Assembly (NCBI GenBank): GCA_037954235.1
Contig: JBBMOA010000013.1
Coordinates: 9,807,501 to 9,871,500 of the forward strand
Direction: 5' to 3'
DNA: 64,000 nt
From: Aulostomus chinensis
Lineage: Eukaryota; Chordata; Actinopteri; Syngnathiformes; Aulostomidae
Position 1 is the stretch's first letter; each line of letters starts with the position of its first letter. Shown here one piece after another: positions 33,641 through 46,795 of this stretch. Both the position numbers and the translations under genes were made by a program. Below the pieces are notes generated by a model. That model did not search any database. It was not told the DNA's origin and worked only from the letters and a program-made list of their open reading frames with translations.

Positions 33641-36351
33641 ATAATCACCAAGACATGGATAGGGCTGGAAATCAATGGCACATTTTAACAGGGTGTCCCC
33701 TGCAGAGGATTTTGATCTACCTGATCAGGGAAATGAGAAGCTTTATGAAGGGAAGTCATCTAAACAATTTGCAAGAATCAATAAATCAAAATCTACTTGC
33801 TTGAAGAATACACCAGTTATGCCGGTGCATTTAAGATGTGGGAGACTGTCGACATATAACAAACAGTTGATAAAACCCGCAATCTTAAAAGTCATGCATT
33901 TTGTCCATTTGAGCTGCCTTGGCAAAAAATGCGACCACAGCAAAAGTAGTACATCTCCGCAAGCAAATGAAAGGCCAAAAAAGAAGAATGGGTGAAGTCA
34001 TGGCCGAGAAGACGCAAGGTTGGGGTGCTGTGGAAATAAAAACATTGGTCATCTGCAGTGATGACAGGCTTTTGAAGGCTTTTGAGATGACGGAACCCGA
34101 CACTCCACAATGCTAGTTTATTTGCAGTGCTAGCTTGCTACTGGCTACAGTACGCAAATTCCTACTGGTGAGACTTCCTGGTCAGCTTGCTCTAATATGC
34201 TATTGAAGGTTTCTGCTCAATTTTCCATTGCTTTTTCCTTCACACTACAGGGTTTTGAGATCTGTTAGACTCCGTTCCAGTCAGGAACATTAAGATGATC
34301 ACTGTAGACCCATCACACTATGGGATCACTGCACAAATCAGTTTTGAATTGCCAGAACTCTAGACTGTTGTGAGTAGCGACCCTAAATCCCACAAATTCT
34401 CCTGTAGTGTGCACCCATTTTAAGACAGGAGCCTCCTCTTGCTACTGCAATCTACTGCCTGGACTTCATCTTTTGCTGACATGTTTCCGGTCTCTGTGCA
34501 TTTATACTTAATACCTCTTGTCCAGAGATGCAGCTCAGATATTTGCGCCACACCTCTACCATCCAGACCTGACAACAGGACAGCTGCAGCCTCACTGATG
34601 AGGTGATGAAACACTCCTCCCCGCTGTGCTCTGGCTTGCTCTCATCCATTCACTGTATTTTCTTCTCGTCCCCATGTGCCCACAGCCACTGAGCAGCTGG
34701 CTAGTTATTTGTGACCTGCCAGTCTGTGGGTGTAACAAGGTTTCAACGCAATTAAGAATACATTTCCCAGGTACCCATGCAACAAATCACAAGCCTGACT
34801 CCCTGGATATACACACACATGAACGGTAGCTTTGCTCATCGCACAAATCACAGGGTACACAAATGGGAACATGAAATAACTAATCATTCTTGGAGAGGAA
34901 AAGGTAATTTTTAATCGATTCCATTTGTATTGGACTGAAAGCAGTTCAAACGGGCCCATTCTTTAGAGGAAATATTTTCAGTGGCTTTGCAGCTTGGCGG
35001 GCGTAATCACCACCTATAATGGGTGTTGATTTGAAAGTAAGAAGCAAAGTGGGTAAATACATCACAGGCAGCCATTATTGTGTCAATTCACGGACAGAAA
35101 AACAATCCATCGCAGGCGATAAATTACAAGCATGCACAGAACGTAAAGTTTTCTCAACGTGTTGATTTTTTTCAGTCTCAGTGGAGAAGTGGAGAGAGGG
35201 AAGTATTTATTTTTAACAGGTAAATAGTGCACTGTCATACCCGAATTACAGCCTAGACTTGTCCTGTTTGGCATCCTCGCCCAAAAATGGGCAGCAAAAG
35301 GCAAATAAACTGAGGGTTTTCTGTCTTGATTTATTCTATAAAATTTGCCTAGCTTACAATGTGTTACAATGATACATTTTTGCCGATTTTTAACCGCAAC
35401 ACAACAGACAATTCAATCAAGACACAGGACCACTCATTTCAGAGTGGTGATTCCAAGGACATTGGATCTCATGGGATCACTCCCACGAACAAACAAGATG
35501 TAACTGTTGATTTATGATGATGCTGTTGATCCAAAAAAATGCCTCCAGAGCACCAAACAAAAACACAATCTAACACCTAAACTATGTAGCCCATTTCAAG
35601 CAGCACACTGGAAGAACTTGTTTTGGGGTTTTTTTTTTATAGAAAATTCAACAAAGTGGAACAAATTTGGAGGAGGTCATGGCTGAAAAGAAGGAACTTT
35701 CCTTAGAAAGCATAATAAATACTCCACTCATTTCTCTCTCTCCGTAGTGGATAATTATTCAACCATAGACCTTCATGAGGACCAAGAGTTTAAAATGGTT
35801 GCGGCTTCCTTTCATACGCCGCAAAGCAATTGTGATTGGGAAATTGAAAATGTACAGGTAGAGATATCATGGCATACCCCCTCCTACACAAAGAGATGAC
35901 AGAATGAAGATGGCTTATGTGAAGCATGAACTGGAAATAAGGTGTTAGTGTTGGTGCTGTAAGTATGACGTGCTTCTGCAGGCCAGCCAGAGAGTTCGCA
36001 TCACCGTGAGTTCCCTCAGCTAAAAGCCTCTGGGATTTTCATTGAATTTTTGGTTATATCTTGAAACAAAGTCTTATTTAGTATACTTGTTTTATTTGCA
36101 AGAAATTCTCTATAGATGAACACCAGTTTCAAGTTATTTTCTTTTTTAAAAGAGTATATTGCAGTTGCCAGAAGCACAAAGTCAAACAGAATACAGCACA
36201 GACACAAGACTCCAGCATCACGATTATCTTTGCATGTCTTTTTCAGAATAATGCTGGTTAATGTCCATGGCATCCTTTGCAGGCTTTTTTAGCCACTTGT
36301 TAGCAACCACCATTTTTAAGATTCATAATAAGCTTGGAAATTCACAAGTGC

Positions 36352-36632
36352 GGGTGGCACGGTGGTGCAGTGGTTACTAACCACCGGTCAGCACCGTCGC
36401 CTCACAGCAAGAAGGTTCCGGGTTCGAGTCCCGGCTCGGGCACGGGATCTTTCTGTGTGGAGTTTTCATGTTCTCCCTGTTCCTGTGTGGGTTCTCTCTG
36501 GTACTGGTGACCTGTCCAGGGTGAACCCCGCCTCTCGCCCGAAAGCTGCTGGTACAGGATCAAGCCCCCCCCCCCCCCCCCCCCCCCGCAACCCTTAACA
36601 GGATAAGTGGAAGAAAATGGACGGATGGATGG
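36352..36632 (+). mobile_element. tRNA-headed SINE, family A, with internal deletion
   Basis: Head GGTGGCACGGTGGTGCAGTG, then a small duplicated insertion (TTACTAACCACCGGTCAG) inside the A-box arm, then B box GGTTCGAGTCCC. The segment between TCTCTGGTACT and GGTGACCTGTCC is deleted. A 23-nt C run (36565-36587) and a GGAT tail follow. Confidence 0.85.
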
Positions 36633-38778
36633 AATGGAATTTAGCAAAGAATTAGTGTGAATCCTGACTCAACATTATTCAAGCCTGAGCTATTGGCCTC
36701 GATGGGGGTTTACAAGCACCTTATAGTTGCCGATTTGATTGTGATTATGTGCATAACTCAACATCAAATTCAGCCTCTGTCAGCAGAGAGAAATAATCGC
36801 TACAAGTGCCTTTAAAAAGCACAGAAAACTCTGTCAGTTTGCTGACATAATCGATAAAAATCAATGCTCTATTCAGCGTACACATCATCCCAATGACAGA
36901 CGATTATTAACACAGACTATATTATGTCTACATGCTAAAACCCTATTTTAAAGGATGCCGATGCTCGTCTGCTTTCGCATCATCATTTTCTGTTTGTTGA
37001 TTAAACCTTCCATCATTTATGTTAATTGCAGGATGGGTGATTTCCTTTTTATACATCGTTTCCAAGTTGGGAATTTTTTGTGGTCTGCTAAATCTAACCA
37101 TTAAGAAAAAAAAAAGTCTTTCTTTTATTGTTGTTACCAAAATACACACTCTCAAATTCTGCAGCCTGTGGTGAAAGATCCCTCTGATTACTGATTACAC
37201 ATTGTGCATCAGGCAATTTAAAGAGGAAGCTTTCCCTGCTTTTTCAATTCTTAATTTTTTTTTTTTTAACTGCTCGAGGGAAGAGATGGGTTTGAATTTT
37301 TCTGTTCTATTATGTTACTGATACACCACTCACACTCCATGAAGCACACAAAGGAGCACACTGATGCTATGTATGGAGCGGGAAGCATTCAAAGGGCATT
37401 TCTTCAGTCTTCCATTTCCCACCCATTCTGAACAACATTGTTATCTTTCCCTGCTTACTGTATAATACGTGAGCATGCACCATCTTTTTGTATAAGGTTT
37501 CTGCGTGAGTGTATATGCGTGCCTTTCTCACAATCCAGATGTGGCAAGATAGAGAGGGGCACAAGTTCGACATCTGCAAATTGAATTCTGCCCAAACGTG
37601 ACAGTGATGAAGTGTTGTTCCTAGCAGCCGTGATTGTCTTTATCTTCACTCCTGTCCATAAGTATTACAGCAGGCCTGCCCGCTCCACAGGCCTCACCCT
37701 CAGCTCCGGCTAGCTCATCTATAAATGACAGTATTGGAAAATCAAATTATGTACATGTTGTAGCCGCAGATTCTGGAGAGTTTGTGTGTCTCTGTTCGTT
37801 TCTCTCTCCTTTTGTTTCTCCTTGTAATATCAGGTCTGCGTAGCCCCGCGGCCAGCTTTTAATAATAGGATAAGGTGCAGAAAATGGATCTGAGTTCACA
37901 GGCGCAGGCTTTTAGCAGTATGTCAATAATAAAACAAAGTTTGGCCTTTCTGCGTTTCTCTTCAGGCGAGCCTCCATGTTGCACTATGGCTCTCTTTGTG
38001 GCTTATAACTTTCAAAAGAATAAAAAAGTAGAGGACAGAGGTGGTGAAGGAGGAGAAGGCTTGGTTACCTGGGGAGATGAAGGAATTTGGAAAGGAACCC
38101 AGGCACAGGTATCTCAGCAGCACTACGTTTCTCCTACAGGGTGTAAAAGAGCAGCAGGGAGGCAAAGTCACTTCAGGGGAAAGAAGTCAAAAGTAAAGGA
38201 GGATGGAGGGCAGGTCCTGGAGAGAGGAGTAGAATACAAGTGGGAAAAAAAACAGAGGACATGTTGAATAAAGAAGTGCTTGATCAAATGGGGAATGTAG
38301 AAATGGAAGCAGGGATGGAAAAATGTGGTTAGCAGTTGACATTTGTTCAACAGCAGCACTGGATGCCCTGCAGGTGTGCTGAAAATAGTGCAGCAGAGGA
38401 CAGATTTCAATACCTGCACCTCAAACAAACACTTGAAAAGGTAAAGTGGAGAAATATGGCTCCCCATATCCAGTTCTTTGGAAATCAATGCTCTCTTATG
38501 TTTGGGTAACAACAAATAGCACACACTCTCCTTTAAAAGCGTATCCTTTTCCGTTCTCTTTCTGTGAAGGTTTTTCATGTCGGCATCCTGGACACAGAAG
38601 CACTAAGGCCTGAGCTTCCTCCTGTGATATGAGCTCTACTGCTCAGGCTCCTCCACACCTCACTAAAACACAGACAAAACTCTGCTGCTTGACTGACTCC
38701 TTCAGTTCACGCTGACAATGGCTGGCAGTGGGAGACAGGGCTGCCTCAGTGGATAGAGCCCCCCATAAACTAGAATCA
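36633..38778. other. Non-coding stretch, no gene recognised
   Basis: Short homopolymer runs only. A 130-codon frame at 37875-38267 has no recognisable domain and was rejected. Confidence 0.45.
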
Positions 38779-38815
<37 letters not shown>

Positions 38816-38854
38816 TTCTCTCTTTCTCTCTCTCTCTTTCTCTCTCTCTCTCTC
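38779..38854. repeat. (CT)n microsatellite with TTTCTC interruptions
   Basis: A polypyrimidine tract of about 75 bp with regular extra T residues. Confidence 0.93.
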
Positions 38855-40083
38855 ATCTGTTCCTTTTTCTCTCTCAGCAGAAAGTGCTGCTGCTGTCAGA
38901 GTCTGAGTGATATAAGGGTGAACTTGCACTGACCTCTCTGCTGGCGATAAGGATGGAGTCACACAGCCTTCATCATGACACAGCCAACAATGAGGGAAAG
39001 GGATATAGACTGTGTGGTTGAGAATATGTGGGGGTGTAGCAGCAGTCCCCGTATCTTGTTTTATGAAGGTTAAGCAAAATGACTCTAAATTTCATCATTC
39101 TGCACAAGAGGACCAAACAAAGAGAAATAAACCTCTCAGTGGCTGGTAACTTCTGAGCTTTTTATGGGAGCAAAGAAATACTCAAATGACAAGCATCCTG
39201 TGTAATTCTTGATGAGACCAGTTGCTATGGTGAACTCCAGCAAGCGCATTCTCATGGTCTGACATTAGAGTGCTTGGAGCTTCAGGGGCCCCTGGTGGGG
39301 AAAAAGCTACTTAATATTAACAGAAGGCCCTTCATTCACCTCTGTGTTTTTCACTTTAATTTGACTGAGCAGCACTGGCTTATTTGTGAAATGCATAAAA
39401 CAAACAATGTGGACAGAGCAGGCGAGCAGGCGGACGGCTCAAGGGTACTTTGGGGCAACACGGAGACGCAATTCCATGTGTCCCCTCTGAAGGCCTCTTG
39501 CCCTTGAGTTATTAGAGCAAAATGACTAAGACCACAAGAAAATGGGCTCTCTTTCACTATTTACTTTGCATGAAATAAGCATGTCAAACGCCTAAAACAC
39601 ATCAGAGATGTGCAGGACGTTTTACATCAGCAGCACGTGGCAAGGTTTTAAAGCAGCTGCACTTGCTTCCTTTGTTCTGCACATTCCACTGCACAAACTG
39701 AACTGTTTCTATGGAGATTATGTCATGTTTTGAATACCTAGAGGACTGCATCATAGCACAATGAAAAGGACATAATAGACCTATTGCAAAAAGTGGAGAT
39801 GCATGGTGCAGTTACCTTCTTCACCTTTCTCAAGACACCACTTCATTTTTTTTGCAGCTTTTGTTGTTGTTGTTATTGTTGTTGTTGTCATCTTGCCGTT
39901 TGTACTTTGGGGTGGCCAGAACAAATAGAGGCCGTGGAGCTGGTTCAAAACCTCGCTCAAAACCTCCAATAGAATATGTTGTTCTGGAGACGTGCACACG
40001 AAAGAACGTTAAACAGTGTGCTACTTCTACACTTTTATGTTGAAAATTTAGATGAAATATTCAGTAAAAAAAATGATTTGCTT
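38855..40083. other. Non-coding stretch, no gene recognised
   Basis: A short TTG/TTA repeat lies at 39858-39890. Nothing else is supported. Confidence 0.45.
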
Positions 40084-40510
40084 GGATTATGTAGGGCGGC
40101 ACGGTGGTGCAGTGGTCAGCACTGTTGTCTCACAGCAAGAAGGTTCCGAGTTCGAGTCCCAGTTCCAGCACAGGATCTTTCTGTGTGAGTCTCCATGTTC
40201 TCCCTGTTCCTGTGTGGGTTCTCTCTGGTACTCCAGCTTCCTCCCACAGTCCAAAGACATCAAGAGGGGACGAGGCTGATTGATACTCTAAATTGACCGT
40301 AGGTGTGAATGTGAGTGTGAATGGTTGTCTGTCTCTATGTGTTGGTGCTGTGATGGACAGGTGACCTGTCCAAGGTGAACCCCACCTCTCACCCAAAGGC
40401 TGCTGGGACAGACTCCAGCCCCCCCGCGACCCTTAACAGGATAAGCAGAAGAAAATGGATGGATGGATGGATGGACGGACGGACGGATGGAAGGATGGAT
40501 GGATTATGTA
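40084..40510 (+). mobile_element. tRNA-headed SINE, family A, full-length with 10-bp target-site duplication
   Basis: The body is 40094-40500. GGATTATGTA at 40084-40093 is repeated exactly at 40501-40510. The order is head GGCGGCACGGTGGTGCAGTG, B box GAGTTCGAGTCCC, body, GGCGTCC-free 3' domain GACTCCAGCCCCCC with a short 6-C run, GACCCTTAACAGGATAAGC, and a GGAT/GGAC tail of about 45 bp. This is the best reference copy in the window. Confidence 0.92.
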
Positions 40511-41483
40511 AGAGACTTCACACAACTCCTAGTATAAACAGGAAACAGCAAGACTTGTGTCCAAACATACCAAAAAAAAAGAAAAATCCCTGACTGTGAA
40601 ATTATCCATTTGCGAGGCAGGAATACAGTGCAGGAAAATTGTGCATATCGTTTGACCTGATATCTCTCCAGCACGAACACATCTATACAGAGAACATCTA
40701 CAACATTAACTGTAAAACCTTAATCAAGACCCCAAGGAAAATGCTAATTCTAGCACCAAGCCTTGATCCATAAAAGATAGCAAGTGCATATGAGCAGCAT
40801 TTCATTTTCATAGAATCCAAGCTGCGAGGACATTCCTTCATTAGCCGTATATACTTGGATGCTGAAGTTGTCATCGCATGTTCTCTGACCAAACCCATGA
40901 AGTGCTCTCTTATTCTCGTAGCCAGGCAACTTTGTGCATGTGTGCTACAGTAAGTTTGAAGCTATTTATTAACCTAAGTTTAATCCATTTTTTTTTAAGT
41001 TATGTGACAAGCATGAATGTGCAACCACATGAGCTTTCATGAACTTCCTTGCAGAGTTCTTGGAAGAAAATCAATGCCTGGGTGAAACAGTCTTTTATGA
41101 ATGCTGACAAAGAAATTGTCCTATACATGGCACTGCAAATGAAAATTAGGCTTCTAAAGCATGAGTGTTACACAGGTTGAGTATGTAAAACTTGAATATC
41201 TACAGTATGCTGAACTAAGCAAACCAGCTGCTAACTTATGCTTCATTGATAGTGGCATCAATCATCTTATCTAAGCTAAAAGGGATTTATTTAATCATGT
41301 TTTCCCCAAATTACTTAACTTTTCTTTCAGAAGTGCAGTAACTGAATGTGTCACCAAGGAGAAGCAAGTGACTGATAAAAGTCTCTACCAGCAAGAGGGT
41401 GCTTGTTGTGTTGACTTTGACGTGACTTATCCCCATCCCAACTCCTGTTCCAGAGAAAGGAAGCCTGAAAGGCAAACACACAC
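40511..41483. other. Non-coding stretch, no gene recognised
   Basis: No supported feature. Confidence 0.45.
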
Positions 41484-41577
41484 AGCTCTCTCTCTCTCTC
41501 TCTCTATCCCTCACTTACTCACACACACACACACACACACTCACCCCCCCCCCCCCCACACACACACACACACACAC
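41484..41577. repeat. Compound microsatellite (CT)n-(CA)n-(C)n-(CA)n
   Basis: Four simple repeats follow one another within 95 bp, including a C run of about 15 nt near 41544-41558. Confidence 0.92.
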
Positions 41578-41947
41578 TTCCCCTTGCATGGCAGGACATC
41601 ATGAAAGCTTTTATCGCAGACTCCCACTGGTCAGCAGTAAAGAGAGTGAATGAGTCGGACTGACCTTTTCAGACACTAAATATCTGAGGCTTGCTTGTGA
41701 ACGTGCTTGCGTCCTTATTTTTGTGTGTGTGATCGAGAATGAAAGAACAGGAGAGAGCAAGGAAGAAAGGGAGGGTGCCAGAAAGAGAAAGACAGAGAAA
41801 GAGAGAGAGACAGGACAGAGTTGTCACCATTGGGCTGCTATCAACACCCATTCACATCAAGCCTAAAGTAGCCAGGTCCTGATGTTATGGATGACCTTTA
41901 GAAGATCAGACCTGCCACTTTAGTTACCGATTAGTCTGGGAAGAGTC
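41578..41947. other. Non-coding stretch, no gene recognised
   Basis: A purine-rich GAGA segment lies around 41780-41815. No coding evidence. Confidence 0.4.
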
Positions 41948-42060
41948 TCTCTCTCTCTGTCTCTCTCTCTCTCTCCTCTCTCTCTGTCTCTCTCCTTCTC
42001 TCTCTCTCTCTCGCTCACACACACATACACACACACAAACGCGCACACACATACACACCC
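41948..42060. repeat. Compound microsatellite (CT)n-(CA)n
   Basis: CT repeats with GTCTC and CCTCT interruptions pass into CA repeats with ATA and AACGCG interruptions. Confidence 0.92.
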
Positions 42061-42368
42061 ACCCACATCACTGTTCATGTGAGAGTGTGGGCGAGTTTGT
42101 TACTAGATGTTGACTCTTAAAACCTACTTTACCTTGAAGCTAATTTTTTGGTTTTTAAGTTATTAAAAAGATCTACTTAAAAGTAACAGCAAACAAAATC
42201 AATGTCAGACCACTTTAAGTTTCATTCAGCTGTTCACACTGGTCATAAATGACTGCACGATTGAGGAAAAAGATCTGAACTAATGCTTTTAAAAGTGAAT
42301 CAAGCAGCTCAAAACAGACAACAGCTCTGGGGCTGCAGATGCGCAAACTTTTTAGTAATGCCTCTCTG

Positions 42369-42371
<3 letters not shown>

Positions 42372-42459
<88 letters not shown>
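42372..42459. repeat. Long (TA)n microsatellite
   Basis: About 44 uninterrupted TA dinucleotides, the longest TA tract in the window. It abuts the palindrome at 42458. Confidence 0.95.
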
Positions 42460-42461
<2 letters not shown>

Positions 42462-42627
42462 TCACTCTCTCATCCCCCATAGGTTTTGAAGTGCTGGTGG
42501 ACAGAAATATTGCAACACAACACAACAAACATATATATATATATGTCTGTTGTGTTGAGTAGGGCATATCTGCAATATTTCTGTCCACCAGCACTTCAAA
42601 ACCTATGGGGGATGAGAGAGTGAAGAT
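42458..42627. repeat. Perfect 57-bp inverted repeat beside the TA tract (palindromic AT-rich locus)
   Basis: Arm 42458-42514 is the exact reverse complement of 42571-42627. The 56-nt spacer holds a second nested stem (CAACACAACAAACATAT against ATATGTCTGTTGTGTTG, one mismatch) around a TA core. The whole could extrude as a cruciform. It may also be an assembly fold-back. Confidence 0.93.
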
Positions 42628-44354
42628 GAAAAGAGGTGAGAATCGGAAGGAAGAACAAACTTTCCTCCTACTGAAAATAGCACATGTGGAGGGAGCAATG
42701 CAGTGAGATAGGGAAACATCCCCCTGGAGAGTTGGAAGAGCAAGACAAGGAGGTGGGAGAGGATCAGAAGAGGCTTTAGTTGCTCTCTATACAGGCTAGC
42801 TTGTTGACAGGTCGTTGCCTTGGTGGGCTCAGAGTTTCACATTGTTTCATCCCAATTTAAGCCTAATGTCCTGACAGCAGAATTCAGGAATCTTTTATTT
42901 TATCTTCCTCTTTTCATATTTGGAGCTTGAACTCGCACGGATTGAAAATCCTATTAGAGCGATTAAGGCAGCAACTTGTAAAGAGCCATGATGTTAGATT
43001 GTGGCTCTATTTGATCATCATGGTTAGTGATAAAGAACATGAAACAATACCTTCCTTGGGAAGCCCTCTGCATGTTTTTGATAAAAAAAAATCATGCATA
43101 TTAAAGCATTAAATGATGCCTTCTTTTGTCTTTAAGATGTTTTGAAGAGCAAGTCCCCGATGCCCTCTCTGTGCCCTGTGATGCAAAGCAATAATCTTGT
43201 GCTGCTTTTATGTGTGGATTGCTAATATTACAAGTGATCCCCTTTTGAGAGTTGACTAATTTTATTTGGCATTTTGCATCAGTACTCATCACTTAACCAA
43301 CCACAATAAAGGACAACCTTTCTCCCTCTCTCTCCCCCTCTCAGAGTCATTAGCATAAGCTATGCATAGCAGTGTTTACCGTATATGACATCAGCTGTGA
43401 AAGCGGTGAAATTGATTGCTATTTCAAGCTCTGTAGTGGGTTCCTGTGGGTAATTTGTGTGACTTTCCAGCAGCTGATTTTGATGAAGTGGCTGCTGTCT
43501 GGACCGGGGGACGACAGCTGCAGAATGTAGAATAGTTAACTGGTGACCTGCAAGCCATACACCGCATAACATACTGTATTTACATGTGAGTTTTTCTTTA
43601 ATGAGCTAGTGTTTACCAATCCCAGAGGAAACTACTCCCTAATTGATGCATAGAGCATCTAAGATTAACCCAAAGACGTATCTGATGCCGCATTAACTAT
43701 CGATACAGGATGAACTCCTAAGTTATCATCTTGATATAAGATGTGTTACAAGTTATTTATTGTCCAAACTATCTTACCTTTTGATAAATTCTCACTATTC
43801 TCGTTGAGAATAGACCTCTGTCCTCCCACTCGAACCCTGGGAACGAAGACCTATATAGGTTTTAATCAACGATTTATATAATCCCTCAGGTCTGGCTCAG
43901 TTTATATTATATTGCCAGAGATTCTGGGTTTATAACATTTTGTGTAAAATCTCAGTGTGTTCAAGACCACTGAGCGAGCAAACAGAGGTCAGACTGGTGT
44001 TGCTTTGACAGCCAAGTCACAAAGTTCATGTCGGCAGACATGCTAATAAATGAACAAATAAAACAGGCGTTGTTTTCTTTTTAAAATGTAAAAACTAAGT
44101 GGATTAACAATGCGGTTTCTGCAAGTGAGGAATAACAGAAAACTGGATGCATTTTACTTGGTGATCAGAGCACATAAGAGAATTGGCCATGACCTTTTCA
44201 CACCACCTTGTTTTACTGCTGTTAAAAACACAAGTCCCCACATCGTGGCTTTTTAGGGGGCTGGCAGGTATCAACAAACTCTGGACCGTGCAGCAGGAGA
44301 TGAGCAGTTCATTTTACCTACTGTCATGTTAAAGGGTCGTGATCATCTTTGTAG
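42628..44354. other. Non-coding stretch, no gene recognised
   Basis: Repeat-poor. A TAAT-rich part near 42960-43320 has regulatory-like texture but no proof. Confidence 0.4.
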
Positions 44355-44738
44355 TAATTGGACATCCATCTATATATTTTCTTCTTATCTTGTTAAGGGT
44401 CCTGGAGCCTATCCCAGCAGCCTTTAGGCGAGAGGCAGGGTTCACCCTGCATGAGTCGCCAGTCCATCACAGGGCCAACACTTATAGACAGACAACCATT
44501 GAAACTCACATTCATACCTACGGTCAATTTAGAGTATCAATCAGCCTCGTCCTCTCTTGATGTCTTTGGACTGTGGGAGGAAGCTGGAGTACCAGAGAGA
44601 ACCCACACAGGAACAGGGAGAACATGCAGACTCCACACAGAAAGATCCCGTGCCTGAGGCGGGGCTCCAATCCGGAACCTTCTTGCTGTGAGGCGACAGT
44701 GCTGACCACTGCACCACCGTGCCGGCGTAACTGGACAT
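44355..44738 (-). mobile_element. tRNA-headed SINE, family A, inverted, with target-site duplication
   Basis: The body is 44366-44727. TAATTGGACAT (44355-44365) matches TAACTGGACAT (44728-44738) at 10 of 11 positions. On the minus strand the head GCCGGCACGGTGGTGCAGTG and the body are intact. The C-run/GGGCTGG segment near the tail is shortened. Confidence 0.9.
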
Positions 44739-46082
44739 ATTTATACAATTTTTTTGGGCAAGACAGATAGATTACTTGCGTTATGGTCAGGTACAGCTGA
44801 GAAGGTTGTGCTCTTGACATCAAGTACAAGCTTTGTTTTGATATCAACCTTGAAATGACAATCAGATGTGAAACTGATGGTCAGGTCTGACATTTTAGAG
44901 ACGGACCACCCGTTTCTGCTTTTTCTCTGAGAGGAAGGGGTATGGTTTTTCCTTTTCTTTCCTGTTAGGAGCAAACAGAAACAATGTTAATCTAACAATA
45001 GTGACGCCATCAATGTAAATGACAGAAGAAAGGAATGAACGGTGGGAGGGAAGCATCATGGGATCGTTTAGAGATGACATCATCATCATCAGTTATGGAT
45101 AATACCATCAGGTTGTTGACACTGAATTTTACACACGTCTGGAACCAAACTACCTCCAGATCACTTTCCCATCCTGATGCATTATCTTACCACCCACTGA
45201 CGTCATCATCAGCATGTAAGCTATGACACAAAGATACAAACTTTTTCTGAACCTAAACTCACAATAGTGTTGCGACTTTAACAACTTAAACCGAGCAAGC
45301 ATTCTACATTCACTGCGTAAGGTAAAATCATTGTTGGATTAAGTGGCGACTCCTCAATCCAGCTGAAGCTGTGGATTGATTGAAATAACATATTAGAGCA
45401 CTTGGGGATAGTCACAGCAAACAGCAGCTGCCTTAAATATTTTATGAACTATAAAAGTCTGTTTATGTGTATGTTTGTAGATTCTTTGCTCACTATACCC
45501 AACAGACTGGTCATAAAACAACCTTAAAATGAACTTTTACATGTTCTTTATAGTTGTGGGCCAGTTATTCCCAAATTTATAAGACAACCAAACCTCATTT
45601 AGAAATAGTGCTTTACAGGTCAAAGGGGTAAGCAACAATAACATGTCGTGCTACACCAATAACCTTAACTTTTCTCAGACGAGCTGACAGCAAGCTGACG
45701 GAAACCCATAAAATGTATTATTGCCACAAGCAGCTGCAGCAACAATAATTTAACAAAAAGCACTTATTTGAGCTATTTTATAATATGCAACAACTCAAGG
45801 ACAGGGCTTCACGTCTTTCTCTGTCTGCTTTTCCTGCTTTTCCTCTTGCTCCATCTCATTTACTGGCACAACAGCAGTGTGATCAAAGTAAATAAATAAA
45901 TACAAAAATACATAAGCCAAAATCAAGCTTATCCTTGAATACCCCTGCTGTTATGTACCCAGGACAAGGCAGAGAACTGAATAGGACCAACCATATGAAA
46001 CACAAGGAGTTTTCCCAATGAGTGCAGCAACATAAGGAAGTCTGTTTGGCAGTCTTCCCACAGACTGGCCTCCCACAGCTGC

Positions 46083-46085
<3 letters not shown>
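44739..46085. other. Non-coding stretch, no gene recognised
   Basis: No supported feature. Confidence 0.45.
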
Positions 46086-46142
<57 letters not shown>

Positions 46143-46188
46143 CGTGCGTGTGTGTGTGAATGTGAATGTGTGCGTGCGTGCGTGTGTT
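46086..46188. repeat. (GT)n microsatellite with GTGC interruptions
   Basis: About 26 pure GT dinucleotides, then GCGTGCGTGCGTG, GAATGTGAATG and a second GCGT series. Confidence 0.95.
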
Positions 46189-46795
46189 TTGTGGGGTCAT
46201 AAATTTATCACATGCAGTCTATCTTTTTCCCTCTACTGGTTTAACGTCTCTGTAATTTCAGTTTCACACACTCACACAAACTGCCCAAGTCAACCTGACA
46301 AATTAAGCTGCTTTCAAAGACCTGTTAAATAACAACTTGTACTGTACATGAAGTCCACCACCATCCGAGCAGCAGAAACACACTGTTAACACAGCACTGA
46401 CAGATAGTTACAGCGATATATCTGTTGTCATATCTCTGTGCTTCATCACTACAAAGCAACCTTTCATCTGATACTTTACTGATACAAAACATGTACTACA
46501 CAAGCTTTAAACCAGAAATATAGTATCACAGTTAGATGCCTCCACAGCACGAGTTTCTCACAGTGACCGTGACCTTTTGAACTACAAAATATTTCCATTT
46601 ACCTCCGTCCATTACGCTGGAGTCCCAGTGGATGTTTATGCCAAATTTGAAGAGAATTCTCTCAAATCATTCCTGAGATATTAAGGACAGCCTAAAAAAA
46701 CATCATTCCTCTGGCCAACAGCTGTCACACCGCAGAGGCAAAACGAAATGTTAAATATTCTGTTAAACATACTTGTTTACAGTAAATTAACTCAC

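Larger units (their letters stand above)
29691..36351. other. Long non-coding stretch, no gene recognised
   Basis: No recognisable protein domain on either strand. It is unusually poor in transposons for this window and includes the candidate regulatory stretches listed separately. Confidence 0.45.

Noticed and set aside
37875..38267. 130-codon plus-strand frame
   Set aside because: Low-complexity G/E/K-rich composition with no conserved motif.
40094..40165. Possible tRNA gene (A and B boxes present)
   Set aside because: The segment is the head of a dispersed SINE. It lacks a full cloverleaf and is repeated many times with the same non-tRNA body.
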